NCBI GenBank assembly: GCA_003162475.1
Contig: PMOI01000009.1
Span: forward strand, 1 to 64,000
Origin: Acidimicrobiaceae bacterium
GTDB taxonomy: Bacteria; Actinomycetota; Acidimicrobiia; Acidimicrobiales; RAAP-2
Direction: 5' to 3'
Length of the DNA stretch: 64,000 bases
Position 1 is the stretch's first letter. Each line of letters opens with the position of its first letter. The notes under the pieces are model-generated. The model searched no databases, was not told the DNA's origin, and saw nothing but the letters and a program-made list of their open reading frames with translations. A program made the translations under genes and the position numbers. Below, in pieces: positions 41,467 through 51,931 of the stretch.

Positions 41467-43950
41467 TCATTCGGCACGAAGTACGAGTGCGGCCGATGTT
41501 CGTGCCGCACTACGTCCGGGTAGGAGCGCCACGACGTTGGCAAAGATCAGTGCACCGACACTCACAAAAATCACGGAGGGCACTGGCACGGTTGGCTGGG
41601 GCACGACGTTGATGCTCTGGGCGAAAAGTGTCCAAAGTTCACGTCCAACCACCGTTCCGATTGGTACGCCGAGTGCAAGTCCGATAACCGCCGCCACTGT
41701 TGCTTGCCAAGCGACCGCTGCGGCTAACTGTCGCTCAGTGAAACCAAGAGCTTTCAAAAGGGCCAAGTCCCTACGGCGCCGACGAACCGACGCGATGAGC
41801 GTGAGTCCGAGTGCCACGACGGCCGAAGCAGCGAGAGCAGACGCCAGATACGACGGAGTCGCTCGAAGCGTGCCGGCGTCAGCGATCTCCGCCGGACGTT
41901 GGACCCCTTCGACGCCCACGGAGTCCATCGCCGCACGCTCAAGAATTGGTGTGATCTTGTGCAGTCGAGCGAGAGCGTCCGCGTTAATGGGCGTTTTGAA
42001 GCGAACGAAGACGGCGTTGGGACCGCCCCCGGGGAGATTGAACAGATTACGCGCGCTCTTCGGTATGAGTCGGTAGTCGAGTAAGGCGCCAGTACCCAAT
42101 TCGGTGTGTTGTTGGCCACCGATCGCCGGAAACGTCGCAGTTCCCACGATTTGCAGCGTCGTCGATTTGCCGGCGCCATCTCGCACTCGAACTGTCGCAC
42201 CGACGCGCTTGTGCAGTTGCGCGAGCGTGACGGAACCGAGCACCACTTGACCAGCTCTTTCGAGGCCGTGACCACTCAAGAGGGGGGGCACTACGCGGGC
42301 GCCGGGGTTTACCCCTAGGACCGACACCGTCTTGCCGTCGATTTGTAGTTGGGCGAAGTCCACACCAGACCACGCAGCAACGTCGGGGTCGGCCTTTAGC
42401 TCTTCGGCCGTCTGCTTCTGCGGCATGACCCCGACGCCGCCCGCGGCCGCCAGGACCACATTCCAGTTCCACCCGTACAGCGGCGGACGTTGGACCAGTG
42501 TGTTGAGACTTGATCCGAACGTTATCGTCGCGACGACGACGGTGATCGCCAGCACCGCGCCCACCACCGCCGAACGCACCGGCGACGCTTGACGCCCGTC
42601 GCCCGATATGAGAGCGAAACGAATGCCGCACACCGCTGGCACAGGAAGACCCATCACCATGGCGGCTCGCACAGTTTTCGACGAGCGTGCCGAGTTCATC
42701 GAGGTACGCCGAGCGATCCGATGGGGCGCTCGGCGATAACCAATCGCAACGGCAACGACCGTCAAGACCACAAGGAGACAGAGCACACCCAGTCCGAGGA
42801 CGACGCCATCAAACGCGAATCCTCGCGTGGGATAGACGGGCCTCACTGGACCAATTGGGGCGAGCGGCGATAAGGCGAACGCGACGACACCAGCGAGGAC
42901 GGACCCTACGACCACGGACCCGACGACGCCGATGAGTCCGTCGACCGACGTCGTCGCGGACCCCGCGCCGAGGGCGCGAACTATCGCGAGTTCATCTGCC
43001 CCACGTCGCAATTGGCGTCCGAGGAGTTGAACCGCGATGATCAATGTGACCAGTGACACGATCAAACCAAAGATGCCCAAGGCGAGCGCTTCGGGATTTA
43101 TGACCCGTTGCGCGACCGCCGAGGCCACCGATGCAGTGGGTGAAAAGAGTTGCGGCAACCCATGAGGCAGAATTCGAGCGATCTCGCTCTCCACCGCTGT
43201 CAGATTTCGTGACCCACCGGAGATCTGGAGAAACGAGATCGTGGGATCTACGCAGCAACGCAGCAACGGTTTCGTGAACGCGGGGGTCGCGAATATTGTC
43301 GGAGCACGGTCAGTGTCGTCAACGATCAACCCGTTACTCGTGATGACTATGCCAACCACGGTTACCACGCCCTGATACGTCGGTTTGCACGTTTGACAGT
43401 TCGTCGTGGACTGAAGGTCGCCAACCACACCGAGGGAGAGTTTGGAGCCGAGGCGCGCCTTGAGTAGTCGCGCGGCGTCGGGCGTGATTGCCACTTCGTC
43501 TCGACGGTGGGGATTCGGCAGTCGACCGCTGAGCACGACGAGACGGTCCATCTTGTAATCCTGCCCGTCCACACTGCTGTAGAGAGTTACCGCGCTGGAC
43601 GACAAGGAACTCTTGTTGAGGTGGCCAGTGGGACCGGCCACCTCAGCCTCGTAACCACCTTGGCTCTCGACGCGCGTGACGTACGGAAGACGGCGTATCT
43701 CTTGAATCAAATGAGCGTCGTATCCGGTTGGATCAGGGTGGTAGATCGCCGTAACGAGAGCCAGGTCCGAAGGATTGGTGCTGGCCAAGAATTGGTGGAA
43801 TGACGACTCGGTGCGGCGCGCGCCGGCGATCGACGCCATGGCAACGCCACCGACCGACCCGATCAACAGCACGATGCTCAGGTACCCGGTCCAACGGCGC
43901 CCAAAACTGGCTCGGAACCGATACCAGGCGACGTGAAGACCGTGCGTCAT
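41467..43950 (-). CDS. FtsX/MacB-like ABC transporter permease (orphan paralogue B)
   Basis: This 827-residue permease has the family architecture: first helix near residues 18-40 (YLSIVLLIGSVGGVAMASIAG), a large extracytoplasmic domain, FtsX helices around 290-380 (QLLGRQLRRGADELAIVRALG), a second extracytoplasmic domain, and a C-terminal bundle beginning RRRRRDLALLKALGFTERQ. A short Cys-containing loop (SCxxC-type TNCQTC) is special to this copy. The start at 43950 is chosen for its GGGAGGGG ribosome binding site. There is no adjacent ATPase. Confidence 0.88.
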   Translation of the reverse strand: MTHGLHVAWYRFRASFGRRWTGYLSIVLLIGSVGGVAMASIAGARRTESSFHQFLASTNPSDLALVTAIYHPDPTGYDAHLIQEIRRLPYVTRVESQGGYEAEVAGPTGHLNKSSLSSSAVTLYSSVDGQDYKMDRLVVLSGRLPNPHRRDEVAITPDAARLLKARLGSKLSLGVVGDLQSTTNCQTCKPTYQGVVTVVGIVITSNGLIVDDTDRAPTIFATPAFTKPLLRCCVDPTISFLQISGGSRNLTAVESEIARILPHGLPQLFSPTASVASAVAQRVINPEALALGIFGLIVSLVTLIIAVQLLGRQLRRGADELAIVRALGAGSATTSVDGLIGVVGSVVVGSVLAGVVAFALSPLAPIGPVRPVYPTRGFAFDGVVLGLGVLCLLVVLTVVAVAIGYRRAPHRIARRTSMNSARSSKTVRAAMVMGLPVPAVCGIRFALISGDGRQASPVRSAVVGAVLAITVVVATITFGSSLNTLVQRPPLYGWNWNVVLAAAGGVGVMPQKQTAEELKADPDVAAWSGVDFAQLQIDGKTVSVLGVNPGARVVPPLLSGHGLERAGQVVLGSVTLAQLHKRVGATVRVRDGAGKSTTLQIVGTATFPAIGGQQHTELGTGALLDYRLIPKSARNLFNLPGGGPNAVFVRFKTPINADALARLHKITPILERAAMDSVGVEGVQRPAEIADAGTLRATPSYLASALAASAVVALGLTLIASVRRRRRDLALLKALGFTERQLAAAVAWQATVAAVIGLALGVPIGTVVGRELWTLFAQSINVVPQPTVPVPSVIFVSVGALIFANVVALLPGRSAARTSAALVLRAE

Positions 43951-44026
43951 GCCCCTCCCACCTCCGGTCACCGATTCACTCAAAATGTTGCGCCAAGTTT
44001 CATCTCTCTCACGAGGTGACGCCAGC

Positions 44027-44063
44027 AAGGTGACCGTACAACGTCACTTCGTACTAGCACCCC
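44027..44063 (-). promoter_or_regulatory. Bipartite conserved element upstream of FtsX permease B
   Basis: AAGGTGACCG (44027-44036) and GTACTAGCAC plus CCC (44051-44063) lie 24 bp apart, start to start, exactly as upstream of permeases A and C. The dyad is 101 bp from the start codon. Confidence 0.6.
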
Positions 44064-44112
44064 TCGTCCATCCTTTCGGTCTCATCTCTAAAGCCGATGT
44101 CGTGTCGACGAG

Positions 44113-46383
44113 CTAACGTCTCCGGCTGAACGTGGTCGTGACAGCCACGTCAGACGGCCGGTCCGGAGCGCCAGCGTGGTCGGTTTCTTCATAGTGACCA
44201 AATCGATCGCGAATTCGTCGTAACGACGCCGGCGCCCACCAATTCGCGTTGCCGAGTAGCTTCATCGACGCCGGGACCAAGAGCAAGCGCACAATCGTCG
44301 CGTCGACGATCAACGCCACCACAATGCCGACTCCCATCATCTTGGTGAACGTGATACTGGTAATCGAGAACGCGCCAACAACGACCCCGAGCATGAGTGC
44401 CGCGCCGGTGATCACGCCACCCGTGCGTTGCAGTCCAGTGGCAATTGCTGCGTCGTTGTCGCCGGTCGCGAGAAAATGCTCGCGGACTCGCGACAGCAAG
44501 AACACCTCATAGTCCATTGAAAGACCGAACATGACGGCGAACATGAGGATTGGTGTTGACGGGTCGATCGTTCCATTGGCGGTGAACTGCAAGAGCCCAG
44601 ATAAGTGACCCTCTTGGAAGATCCAGACCAGCACGCCAAACATCACTGAGAGCGAAAGGATGTTCATGACGATGGCCTTCAGCGGCAGGACCAACGAACC
44701 GAACGCTACAAACAGAAGTAGGAACGTCGCGAGAATGATGATGAGAGCCATCCAGGGAAGAATCGATCTGAGGCTGGTCAGCGTGTCAACGAGGTCCGCA
44801 CTCTGACCGCCCACGTAGCGGCTAGCGCCCGTTGGCAGCGTCACCGCGCGGACCGTCACGACGAGAGACTGGGCATCCGACGAGTTGGGTCCGGCACCGT
44901 AACTCATGTCAATACGAGCGAAGCTCCCGTGGACACCGGTGACGTGTGCACCGGTAACACCCGCTACGTCGCCAAGGCGAATCGCGTACGTCTTGAGTTG
45001 ATCGTTGCGGATCCTTGAACCGGCGATGGGTCCCGCGAACTTCACCATTACTTCAATGGGCGCCGCCGGATTACCGGGAAAGTCGCGACTCAGCGCAGTC
45101 TGCACCTGGCGCGGCGCTGAAGTGACCGGCAACACCGTCGCGTCCGTACCACCCCACTGCACCCTTAAGAAAGGCGATCCGAGCGCCAGTAGAACGACGA
45201 CAATCACGAGCGCGACGGACACGGGCCGACGCATCACGCGGCGCGCGATTCGATACCACGCCCCACTTTCGACGGGCTTCGGCGCTCTGTTGATGGCCGG
45301 ACGAATCCGAAGAGCGTTGACGTTCGGCCCCAAGACGGCCAGCAGCGCGGGCATGGTGATGAGGGCCGCCAGCACGTCGATCAGTACGGTCAATACGCCC
45401 CCGTACCCCATAGAGCGCAGAAAGTTCTCGGGAAAGAGCATCAAACCCGACAGACCAACCGCGACGGTGACACCCGAGAACGCGACGGTGCGTCCCGCGG
45501 TCGCCATCGTTCTCTCTATGGCGTCTTCCACCGAACGCTGTAAACGAAGTTCCTCTCGGAAACGACTGACCATGAAGAGTCCGTAATCGATTCCCAAGCC
45601 AAGTCCCAAGATCGTCGCGATGTTCACGGAAAAGATCGACACGCCTGTAAACAAAGTGAGCAGCCGCAGCACCGTGAGCGCGCCGAGTATGCCGATGCCA
45701 CCGATGACGAGGGGCAGACTAGCTGCCGCCAAACTGCCAAAGATGAGGAGAAGTAACACGAGGAGAATGGGTAGTGAGATCGATTCGGCGTGGCTGATAT
45801 CGGTGCTCGTTTGGCTACTGAGCAGCTCGTTGGTCGGTACGACTCCTCCGACCTGATCGCTCAGTCCCCTCGCCGCAAGATCGCCCTTGATGTTGTCGAA
45901 GTTCGCCTGACGTGCGTCGTCGCTCGCTCCCGCGAGTTCGAGTACTGCGAAGGTCTCATGACCACTGGCACTGATGAAACTGCTTGAGTCAGAGGTCCAG
46001 TACGTTGCGTAGGACTGAACGACCGAGTGCGGCAACGAGGTAAGCGTGGCGTTGACTGCGTTTTGAAACGCCGTCGAGCGAACCGACACTGTGGCGCTGG
46101 AGTAGAGGACAACGACGTCGCCGGTATCTCGACCAAACGCGGCGGTCGCGAGGTTACTTTCTTGTTGACTCTCACTACTCGGAGCGCTGAACCCTCCAGC
46201 ACTCTCGAGGTGCTTGAAGACCCCGGTGCCCCAAAACCCGGTGAACGCGACAAGTACGAGGGTGATCAAGAGAATGAGACGCCGACATCGATAGACGACG
46301 CTCCCCCATCGTTCAAAGAGTGTCCCGGGGTTCACCGAGTGAGATCGTGCCGACGATTCCTTCGGGCCGTTCTCCTCACTCAT
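44113..46383 (-). CDS. MMPL/RND-family exporter
   Basis: This 756-residue protein has two repeats of one helix, a large extracytoplasmic loop and a five- to six-helix bundle. The family motif GLGIDYGLFMVSRFREEL lies in the first bundle and its counterpart FGLSMDYEVFLLSRVREHF in the second; the Asp-Tyr pairs are the proton relay. MMPL proteins export lipids or drugs by proton motive force. The ATG at 46383 fits the short cytoplasmic tail; 138 bp of upstream frame would overlap nothing but are not family-like. It separates permease paralogues B and C. Confidence 0.92.
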   Translation of the reverse strand: MSEENGPKESSARSHSVNPGTLFERWGSVVYRCRRLILLITLVLVAFTGFWGTGVFKHLESAGGFSAPSSESQQESNLATAAFGRDTGDVVVLYSSATVSVRSTAFQNAVNATLTSLPHSVVQSYATYWTSDSSSFISASGHETFAVLELAGASDDARQANFDNIKGDLAARGLSDQVGGVVPTNELLSSQTSTDISHAESISLPILLVLLLLIFGSLAAASLPLVIGGIGILGALTVLRLLTLFTGVSIFSVNIATILGLGLGIDYGLFMVSRFREELRLQRSVEDAIERTMATAGRTVAFSGVTVAVGLSGLMLFPENFLRSMGYGGVLTVLIDVLAALITMPALLAVLGPNVNALRIRPAINRAPKPVESGAWYRIARRVMRRPVSVALVIVVVLLALGSPFLRVQWGGTDATVLPVTSAPRQVQTALSRDFPGNPAAPIEVMVKFAGPIAGSRIRNDQLKTYAIRLGDVAGVTGAHVTGVHGSFARIDMSYGAGPNSSDAQSLVVTVRAVTLPTGASRYVGGQSADLVDTLTSLRSILPWMALIIILATFLLLFVAFGSLVLPLKAIVMNILSLSVMFGVLVWIFQEGHLSGLLQFTANGTIDPSTPILMFAVMFGLSMDYEVFLLSRVREHFLATGDNDAAIATGLQRTGGVITGAALMLGVVVGAFSITSITFTKMMGVGIVVALIVDATIVRLLLVPASMKLLGNANWWAPASLRRIRDRFGHYEETDHAGAPDRPSDVAVTTTFSRRR

Positions 46384-46477
46384 CGCCAGTGCCCTCGAGG
46401 GAACTGAGTCCACGCGCCAACGCTGCTTCGCACGCAGCGTCCATGAGCGATCGACAATTGAAGATGCTGCATAGTGA

Positions 46478-49015
46478 TCATTCAGCTCGTAGGGCAAGTG
46501 CTGGCGGAGTTCGAGCGGCACCGCGTCCAGGAATCACCGCAACGAGGTTCGCGAACACGAGAGCGCCTACGCCAACGATCACGAGGGACAACGTCGGGAT
46601 GGTGGGATCCGGGACCGCGTTGATACTGCGGGCGAAAAGCGTCCACAGTTCGCGGCCGATCACGATGCCGAGCGGCACGCCTACGCCGACACCGATCACG
46701 GCGGTGGTTGTTGCCTGCCACGCGACGGCGAAGGCCAACTGCCGGTGAGTGAAGCCAAGCGTTTTTAACAATGCCAAATCTCTTCGACGACGCCGCACCG
46801 ACGAAGCCAACGTGAGCCCAAGTGCGAGAATCGCTCCGAAGGCAAGTCCGACCGCGAGGAAGATCGGCGTGGAGCCGATGCTTCGGTAGTTCACAATTTG
46901 CACGGGTCGTAGCACACCCAGCACGGCAACGCCGTTGCCGACACCGTTCTTGTCGGCAGCAAAGACCTTGTTCGCGACCTTCGCTATTCGCTGTAAGTCC
47001 GCGCGGCCAGCAGCAGCGCTGACGTCTGTTCGAGTCCGGACGAAGACGAGTTCGGGGCCATTCAGATTCGGGTCCGCGTTGTTTCCTGAGAAGGGAATAT
47101 TGGTGAAGTTCAACGGCAAAAGGGCGCCAGTACCCATTGACGTGTGCTCCGCGACGAAACTGGAGTACCCAACGGCCGGCATCGTTGCAGTACCGACGAT
47201 CGTGAGCCGCGTCGCTGCGAGGTAGTACGGAGCATCCTTCTTCGTTCCGAGGCTCACGACAACGGTGTCACCGACGTGTTTGTGCAACCGTGCCAAGGTG
47301 CCGGCCCCGAGCACGATCTGTCGACTGGTTTGGAGCCCGTGGCCCGAAAGGATTGGCGGAAAGACTTTGGCGCGAGGACTCTGCAGAAGGACTGGAATCT
47401 CCTGGCCGTCAATTTCGAGGTCGGTGTAGTCGGCGCCACTCCACGCAGCGACGTCTGGATCGTGGTTGAGCAACGACAGTGCCTTCGGCGGTACGTCATT
47501 GGTCGGGTTGAGCAGGTAGTTCCAGTTCCACCCGTAAAGCGGGGGTCGAGAGATCAATGTGCTGAACCCGCTCGCGAAGGTGAGCGTGGCGACCACCATG
47601 GCGACGGCAACGACCGTACCACCGAGCACCGATCGCACAGGGACGGCGCTGCTGCCTTGTCTGGATTCGAAAGCGAAGTGCACTCCGACAACGCCTTCTA
47701 TCGGTACTCCCGACGCCTGGGCCCCGCGCGTGACACTCGATCGACGACCCGTCGACGCAGAAGTGTTACGCGATCGAGGGTACGCCCCACGGTAGGCAAG
47801 GGCGGCCGCAATAACCCCGAGGCTGCCGACCAGCACGACAACGCCCATTCCCACCACCATCCAGTCGATGGCGAATCCAGCACCGGGATAGACAGGGCGC
47901 ACCGGTCCAAGAGGACCGATCGGTGAGAGTCCGATCGCCACCGCCAGCGCGACCAGTGTGCCCAGGACAATGACGATGAGCGCGCCCAAAAGGCCCTCGA
48001 TCATGATGGTCAAAGGACTCGCGCCCAGTGCCCGAACCACCCGGCGATCCTCTTCACTACGACGCAAGAGTCGAGACATGGCCTGCGCCGCGAGGACCAA
48101 ACAGGCCAAGGCGGCGATTACGCCGAAGGCGCCCAGTGCGACTGACTCAGGTTTTATGGCGAGTTCCACCTGGGACGTCACGCTCGACGTGACGTGGAAC
48201 TCATAGATGTCTCCTCGCGGGACGAGGGCGACGAGCTCCTTTTCGACGTTAGTGATATCCACGTCGCCACTTTTGAGTTTCACTCCGTAGAGGGCCGGCG
48301 TGAGGTGCGCCGGAGCGGCCCTGGCGAATTTTTGAAGGAGCGCCTTGGTGATGTAGACGAAACCGTAGGTCCGGTCGACATCGTCCTGAACCATCTCGGT
48401 GTTGAGCGCGACAATACCCACCAACCTGGCGCGAACCGTGAGGCGAGGCGCCACGCTCGGCGTACCGAAGCCCGGCTGGCTCATCTCCGCTTGGGTATAA
48501 AGACCTAGTGGCACAATCTGACCGACGCGAACGCCAAGTATGTGTGCGCCGGCGGTGTCCATGACGATCTCGCTGGCCCGCTTTGGATTCGCCGCCCGCC
48601 CTTGAATCACGGCAAGCCGGTCCTGGTTCACGAACATGCCGTCGACGCTGGCTATCGTCAAAACAGTAGAGAGCGAACTCAATCGTGGTGCTCCGTTCGC
48701 GGCGAGCGCGACCACCGTTGGTGCCTCGGCCGTAACCACACTCTTGACGCCCGGCAACCGTTCGATCGCGGCCTTCAACGAGACAGCTGGCCCTCCGTTT
48801 GCGGAGGCGGTGTATACAGCCATGGTGAAGTCCGACGGGTTGGTACTGGCGAGGAAGGTCGGATACGAGGATTGCGTGCGCCTGCCTGCGGCGACCGACG
48901 CCATCGCGACGCCCCCGATCAACCCGATAAGAAGAATCACACTGAGGTAGCCGGTCAACTGACGAGCGAACGTCGCGCGATAGCGGTACCAAGCGACGCG
49001 GAGCATTTGGCTCAT
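46478..49015 (-). CDS. FtsX/MacB-like ABC transporter permease (orphan paralogue C)
   Basis: This 845-residue protein is closest in style to paralogue A: the N-terminus has RVAWYRYRATFARQLTGYLSV and RRTQSSYPTFLASTNPSD, and the C-terminus RRRRRDLALLKTLGFTHRQ. First helix near 20-42, FtsX helices near 300-390 and 440-480, C-terminal bundle near 725-840. Two extracytoplasmic domains of about 230 and 190 residues face outward. There is no adjacent ATPase. It lies 94 bp upstream of the MMPL exporter, which may be co-transcribed. Confidence 0.9.
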   Translation of the reverse strand: MSQMLRVAWYRYRATFARQLTGYLSVILLIGLIGGVAMASVAAGRRTQSSYPTFLASTNPSDFTMAVYTASANGGPAVSLKAAIERLPGVKSVVTAEAPTVVALAANGAPRLSSLSTVLTIASVDGMFVNQDRLAVIQGRAANPKRASEIVMDTAGAHILGVRVGQIVPLGLYTQAEMSQPGFGTPSVAPRLTVRARLVGIVALNTEMVQDDVDRTYGFVYITKALLQKFARAAPAHLTPALYGVKLKSGDVDITNVEKELVALVPRGDIYEFHVTSSVTSQVELAIKPESVALGAFGVIAALACLVLAAQAMSRLLRRSEEDRRVVRALGASPLTIMIEGLLGALIVIVLGTLVALAVAIGLSPIGPLGPVRPVYPGAGFAIDWMVVGMGVVVLVGSLGVIAAALAYRGAYPRSRNTSASTGRRSSVTRGAQASGVPIEGVVGVHFAFESRQGSSAVPVRSVLGGTVVAVAMVVATLTFASGFSTLISRPPLYGWNWNYLLNPTNDVPPKALSLLNHDPDVAAWSGADYTDLEIDGQEIPVLLQSPRAKVFPPILSGHGLQTSRQIVLGAGTLARLHKHVGDTVVVSLGTKKDAPYYLAATRLTIVGTATMPAVGYSSFVAEHTSMGTGALLPLNFTNIPFSGNNADPNLNGPELVFVRTRTDVSAAAGRADLQRIAKVANKVFAADKNGVGNGVAVLGVLRPVQIVNYRSIGSTPIFLAVGLAFGAILALGLTLASSVRRRRRDLALLKTLGFTHRQLAFAVAWQATTTAVIGVGVGVPLGIVIGRELWTLFARSINAVPDPTIPTLSLVIVGVGALVFANLVAVIPGRGAARTPPALALRAE

Positions 49016-49080
49016 CTCAGCAAATACCTCCGTACGTGGTGTTCACAGAAGGCTGGTACATCGCTGGTTGTATTGAAAGC

Positions 49081-49117
49081 AAGGTGACCGCATGGGCTGA
49101 CTTCGTACTAGCACCCC
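49081..49117 (-). promoter_or_regulatory. Bipartite conserved element upstream of FtsX permease C
   Basis: AAGGTGACCG (49081-49090) and GTACTAGCAC plus CCC (49105-49117), again 24 bp start to start; the dyad is 90 bp from the start codon. Confidence 0.6.
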
Positions 49118-49210
49118 CTTTCGTAAGTGGACCGAAGGAGTTGCAGTCGTGATGGTCCCTAGTCCTTCTCATCGCGTCCCCTACATTCCCAACCACACGA
49201 GGATGACGAT

Positions 49211-51718
49211 TCACTCGGCTCGAAGCACGAGCGACGCCGGCGTGCGCGCCGCCGACCTCCCAGGAATGGCCGCGACGAGGTTGGCGAAGACGAGAGCACC
49301 GACACCCACGAGAACCATGGACCAGATCGGCACTGTGGGTTCGGGCACTGCGTAAATACTTCGAGCGAAGAGTAGCCAGAGATCACGTCCGAGGACAATG
49401 CCGAGCGGTATCCCCACCACGCAGCCAATGAGCGCCGCAACCGACGCCTGCCACGCAATAGACGCGGCCAACTGTCGTTGGGTGAAGCCCAACGCCTTTA
49501 ACAGCGCCAACACTCGTCGGCGCCGACGGACCGACGCCGCGAGCGAGAAGCCAAGCGCCACGACGGCCCCAACGGCGAGGCCCGCGGCGAGGACCGCGGG
49601 CGTCGTACCCATTGAACGGAAGTTGACAATCTCGGCCGGGCGCAACACCGAGATGACGCCACCCGCTAACCCGCTGGACGCGGGAATCGCGTTGATCTTG
49701 GTGTTGATCTCCTCTAGCGATCGAAGTGCTGTCGCGAGATTGACATCGGGTCGGACGCGAACGAGGATGAGATTAGGTCCGGGAATAGTGGCGCCTTGGA
49801 GATTGAGTAGCGCAGCGGTGAAGTCGCTCGGCGAGGCGACCGCTCCCGATCCCATTCCTGCGTCGGTGATCGCGGGCATCGTCGCCGTACCGACGATGAC
49901 GAGTTTCGTCGGCTTGGTGAATCCGTTGTTCAGCGTGACGGTGTCGCCAACGCGCTTGTGGAGCTGAGACAATGTTTGTGGGCCGACAACGATCTCATTG
50001 ACGGCCTTAAGCCCGTGTCCAGAAAGTAGGGGTGGTCCCACGGGAGCGCCTGGCTTCTCTGCGAAGATCTCTTCGCGCTGACCGTCGAGTTTGGCCCCGA
50101 CGACATTAACGCCGGACCACGACTGAATTTCCGGATCGCGATTCAAGAGCGCGGCGCTCTGAGCGGCGGGCAGATCTTCCGCCCCAGCGAAACTCGACAA
50201 CAAGGCGTAGTTCCAGTTCCATCCGTAGAGCGCCGGATGCGACACGAGACCGTCAAGACTGGCCCCAAACGTAACGGTCGCCACAAGAACCGTGACGGCG
50301 AGCACCGCACCTAACATCGCCGAGCGCACGGGCGTCGCGTTGCGACCCCTCCCAGGATCGAGGGCGAATCGCAGACCGGTCACCGTTGCTATCGGAAGTC
50401 CCGAAACCACAGCAGAGCGCACCCAGCGGGGTTCGGGCTTCCACGGTTCGGCGGTGCGGCGCAACGTGACTCGACGGAGTTCGCGTCGGGCGTGGAGCGC
50501 GGCGAACGCGCTTAGGACAGCCGTCAAGGCGAGAAAACCAAATCCAAGCACCGTCCAATCAAAGGCCACCCCCGAGTCCGGGTAGACCGGGCGAACTGGT
50601 CCAAGAGGCGTTAACGGGGACAACGCAATCGCCACGGCGACCGCCATCATCGAGCCGATGAGAATCGCACCAAACACCCCTACTAATTCGTCACCGAGCA
50701 TCGTTGCCTGCGTGGCCCCCAATGCTCGCAAGGTTTCGGTTTCGTCGGCGCCTACACGAACGAGGCGGCCGATCATCAGTGCGGCGATTAAGAGGGCAGA
50801 GAGTCCGGCGATGGCGCCAAAGACGCCGAGCGCGGTGGCCTCAGGCAAGATCGCCTGTTGGACGGTGGGCACGAAGCTCGACGTGACTCGCGCAGGGAGC
50901 TGTGCCGCGACTGGATCCACTTTGTACGCTTCGGCCAGCACCCGCTTCGCGTTGGTGTCACCTCCCACGAGTTGTAGATACGATTCGGTACCGGTGGCGC
51001 ACTTGAGCGCCAATTTCTGCGTCAGGGCCGGCGAGAAAATCACCTCACTCGAACCGAGTGCGCTCTTATCGCTCTGGACGATCAAATCACTTGAAGTGAA
51101 CACACCGACCAATTTCACATTGGCAATCAGAAACGGTTTGCTGGACTTTGGCGATTGCACCTGCGCGTCGGTGTAGAAGGGGATCTGGATGATCGAGCCG
51201 ACGTGTACATCTCCTTCTTTCGCGGCTTCGGCGTTCATGATTGCTTCGTTGGGCCGGTTCGGATTCGCGAAGCGACCCGCGACGAGTGTGACGCGGTCCA
51301 TCTTCGTGAACTCCCCGTCCAAACTGCCGATGAACGTCGGCGGCCCCTCGCCGGCGCTTAGATGTGAATGAGTTCCCTTCACCGAGTTGAGGTCGATGTT
51401 GCCGTCGAAGATGATGGCGGTCGCCGCGCGTTTGACGAGGGGAAGATGTTCGATCAACTTGGCAGCTTGAGCGTTGTATCCAGTGTCGATGCCCAGACTG
51501 GGGATTGCATACCTACTAAAGAGCCCAATGGTCGATGGGTTGGTACTCGCCAGGTACGTGGGAAACGACGACTCGGTGCGCCGAGCCCCCGCGACGGATG
51601 CCAGCGCTAAGCCACCAATCGATCCAATGAGCAGCGCCACGCCGAGATAGCCGCCCCACCGTCGAGAAAACGTAGCCCGGAACCGGTACCAGGTGACGCG
51701 CGGGACTTGTCCGTTCAC
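49211..51718 (-). CDS. FtsX/MacB-like ABC transporter permease (orphan paralogue D)
   Basis: This 835-residue protein has the same layout (first helix near 20-43, C-terminal bundle with RRRRRVLALLKALGFTQRQ near 725). It has a distinct extracytoplasmic domain 1 (SRYAIPSLGIDTGYNAQAAK), so its ligand may differ from the neighbours. There is no adjacent ATPase. The start at 51718 is preceded by a weaker form of the conserved dyad (GTGTTAGCAC) 100 bp upstream. Confidence 0.88.
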   Translation of the reverse strand: MNGQVPRVTWYRFRATFSRRWGGYLGVALLIGSIGGLALASVAGARRTESSFPTYLASTNPSTIGLFSRYAIPSLGIDTGYNAQAAKLIEHLPLVKRAATAIIFDGNIDLNSVKGTHSHLSAGEGPPTFIGSLDGEFTKMDRVTLVAGRFANPNRPNEAIMNAEAAKEGDVHVGSIIQIPFYTDAQVQSPKSSKPFLIANVKLVGVFTSSDLIVQSDKSALGSSEVIFSPALTQKLALKCATGTESYLQLVGGDTNAKRVLAEAYKVDPVAAQLPARVTSSFVPTVQQAILPEATALGVFGAIAGLSALLIAALMIGRLVRVGADETETLRALGATQATMLGDELVGVFGAILIGSMMAVAVAIALSPLTPLGPVRPVYPDSGVAFDWTVLGFGFLALTAVLSAFAALHARRELRRVTLRRTAEPWKPEPRWVRSAVVSGLPIATVTGLRFALDPGRGRNATPVRSAMLGAVLAVTVLVATVTFGASLDGLVSHPALYGWNWNYALLSSFAGAEDLPAAQSAALLNRDPEIQSWSGVNVVGAKLDGQREEIFAEKPGAPVGPPLLSGHGLKAVNEIVVGPQTLSQLHKRVGDTVTLNNGFTKPTKLVIVGTATMPAITDAGMGSGAVASPSDFTAALLNLQGATIPGPNLILVRVRPDVNLATALRSLEEINTKINAIPASSGLAGGVISVLRPAEIVNFRSMGTTPAVLAAGLAVGAVVALGFSLAASVRRRRRVLALLKALGFTQRQLAASIAWQASVAALIGCVVGIPLGIVLGRDLWLLFARSIYAVPEPTVPIWSMVLVGVGALVFANLVAAIPGRSAARTPASLVLRAE

Positions 51719-51817
51719 GACTGCACTCCCCTTCCGGCGCGGCTCAGCGATTTCCTTAGAGTCAGAGTGATTGATGAGAATCGGACAATCAAGGCGGCAG
51801 CCTCACCGGTTGCCATC

Positions 51818-51827
51818 GTGTTAGCAC
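51818..51827 (-). promoter_or_regulatory. Degenerate dyad upstream of FtsX permease D
   Basis: GTGTTAGCAC followed by CTC keeps the position (100 bp from the start) and one half of the dyad; the second block AAGGTGACCG is not recognisable here. Confidence 0.4.
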
Positions 51828-51931
51828 CTCTATCGCTGTGAGCAGGGACGTTGCTTCGCGTACTTTCGTCGTACCCTTCGCCGTTTTCCCTCAAGTTCTC
51901 GCTAGCGTCCACGGTTACCTAGGAAGGCCAC

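Noticed and set aside
47144..48992. Long frames antisense to or overlapping permease C
   Set aside because: Same reasoning; the permease frame has conserved membrane segments and paralogues.
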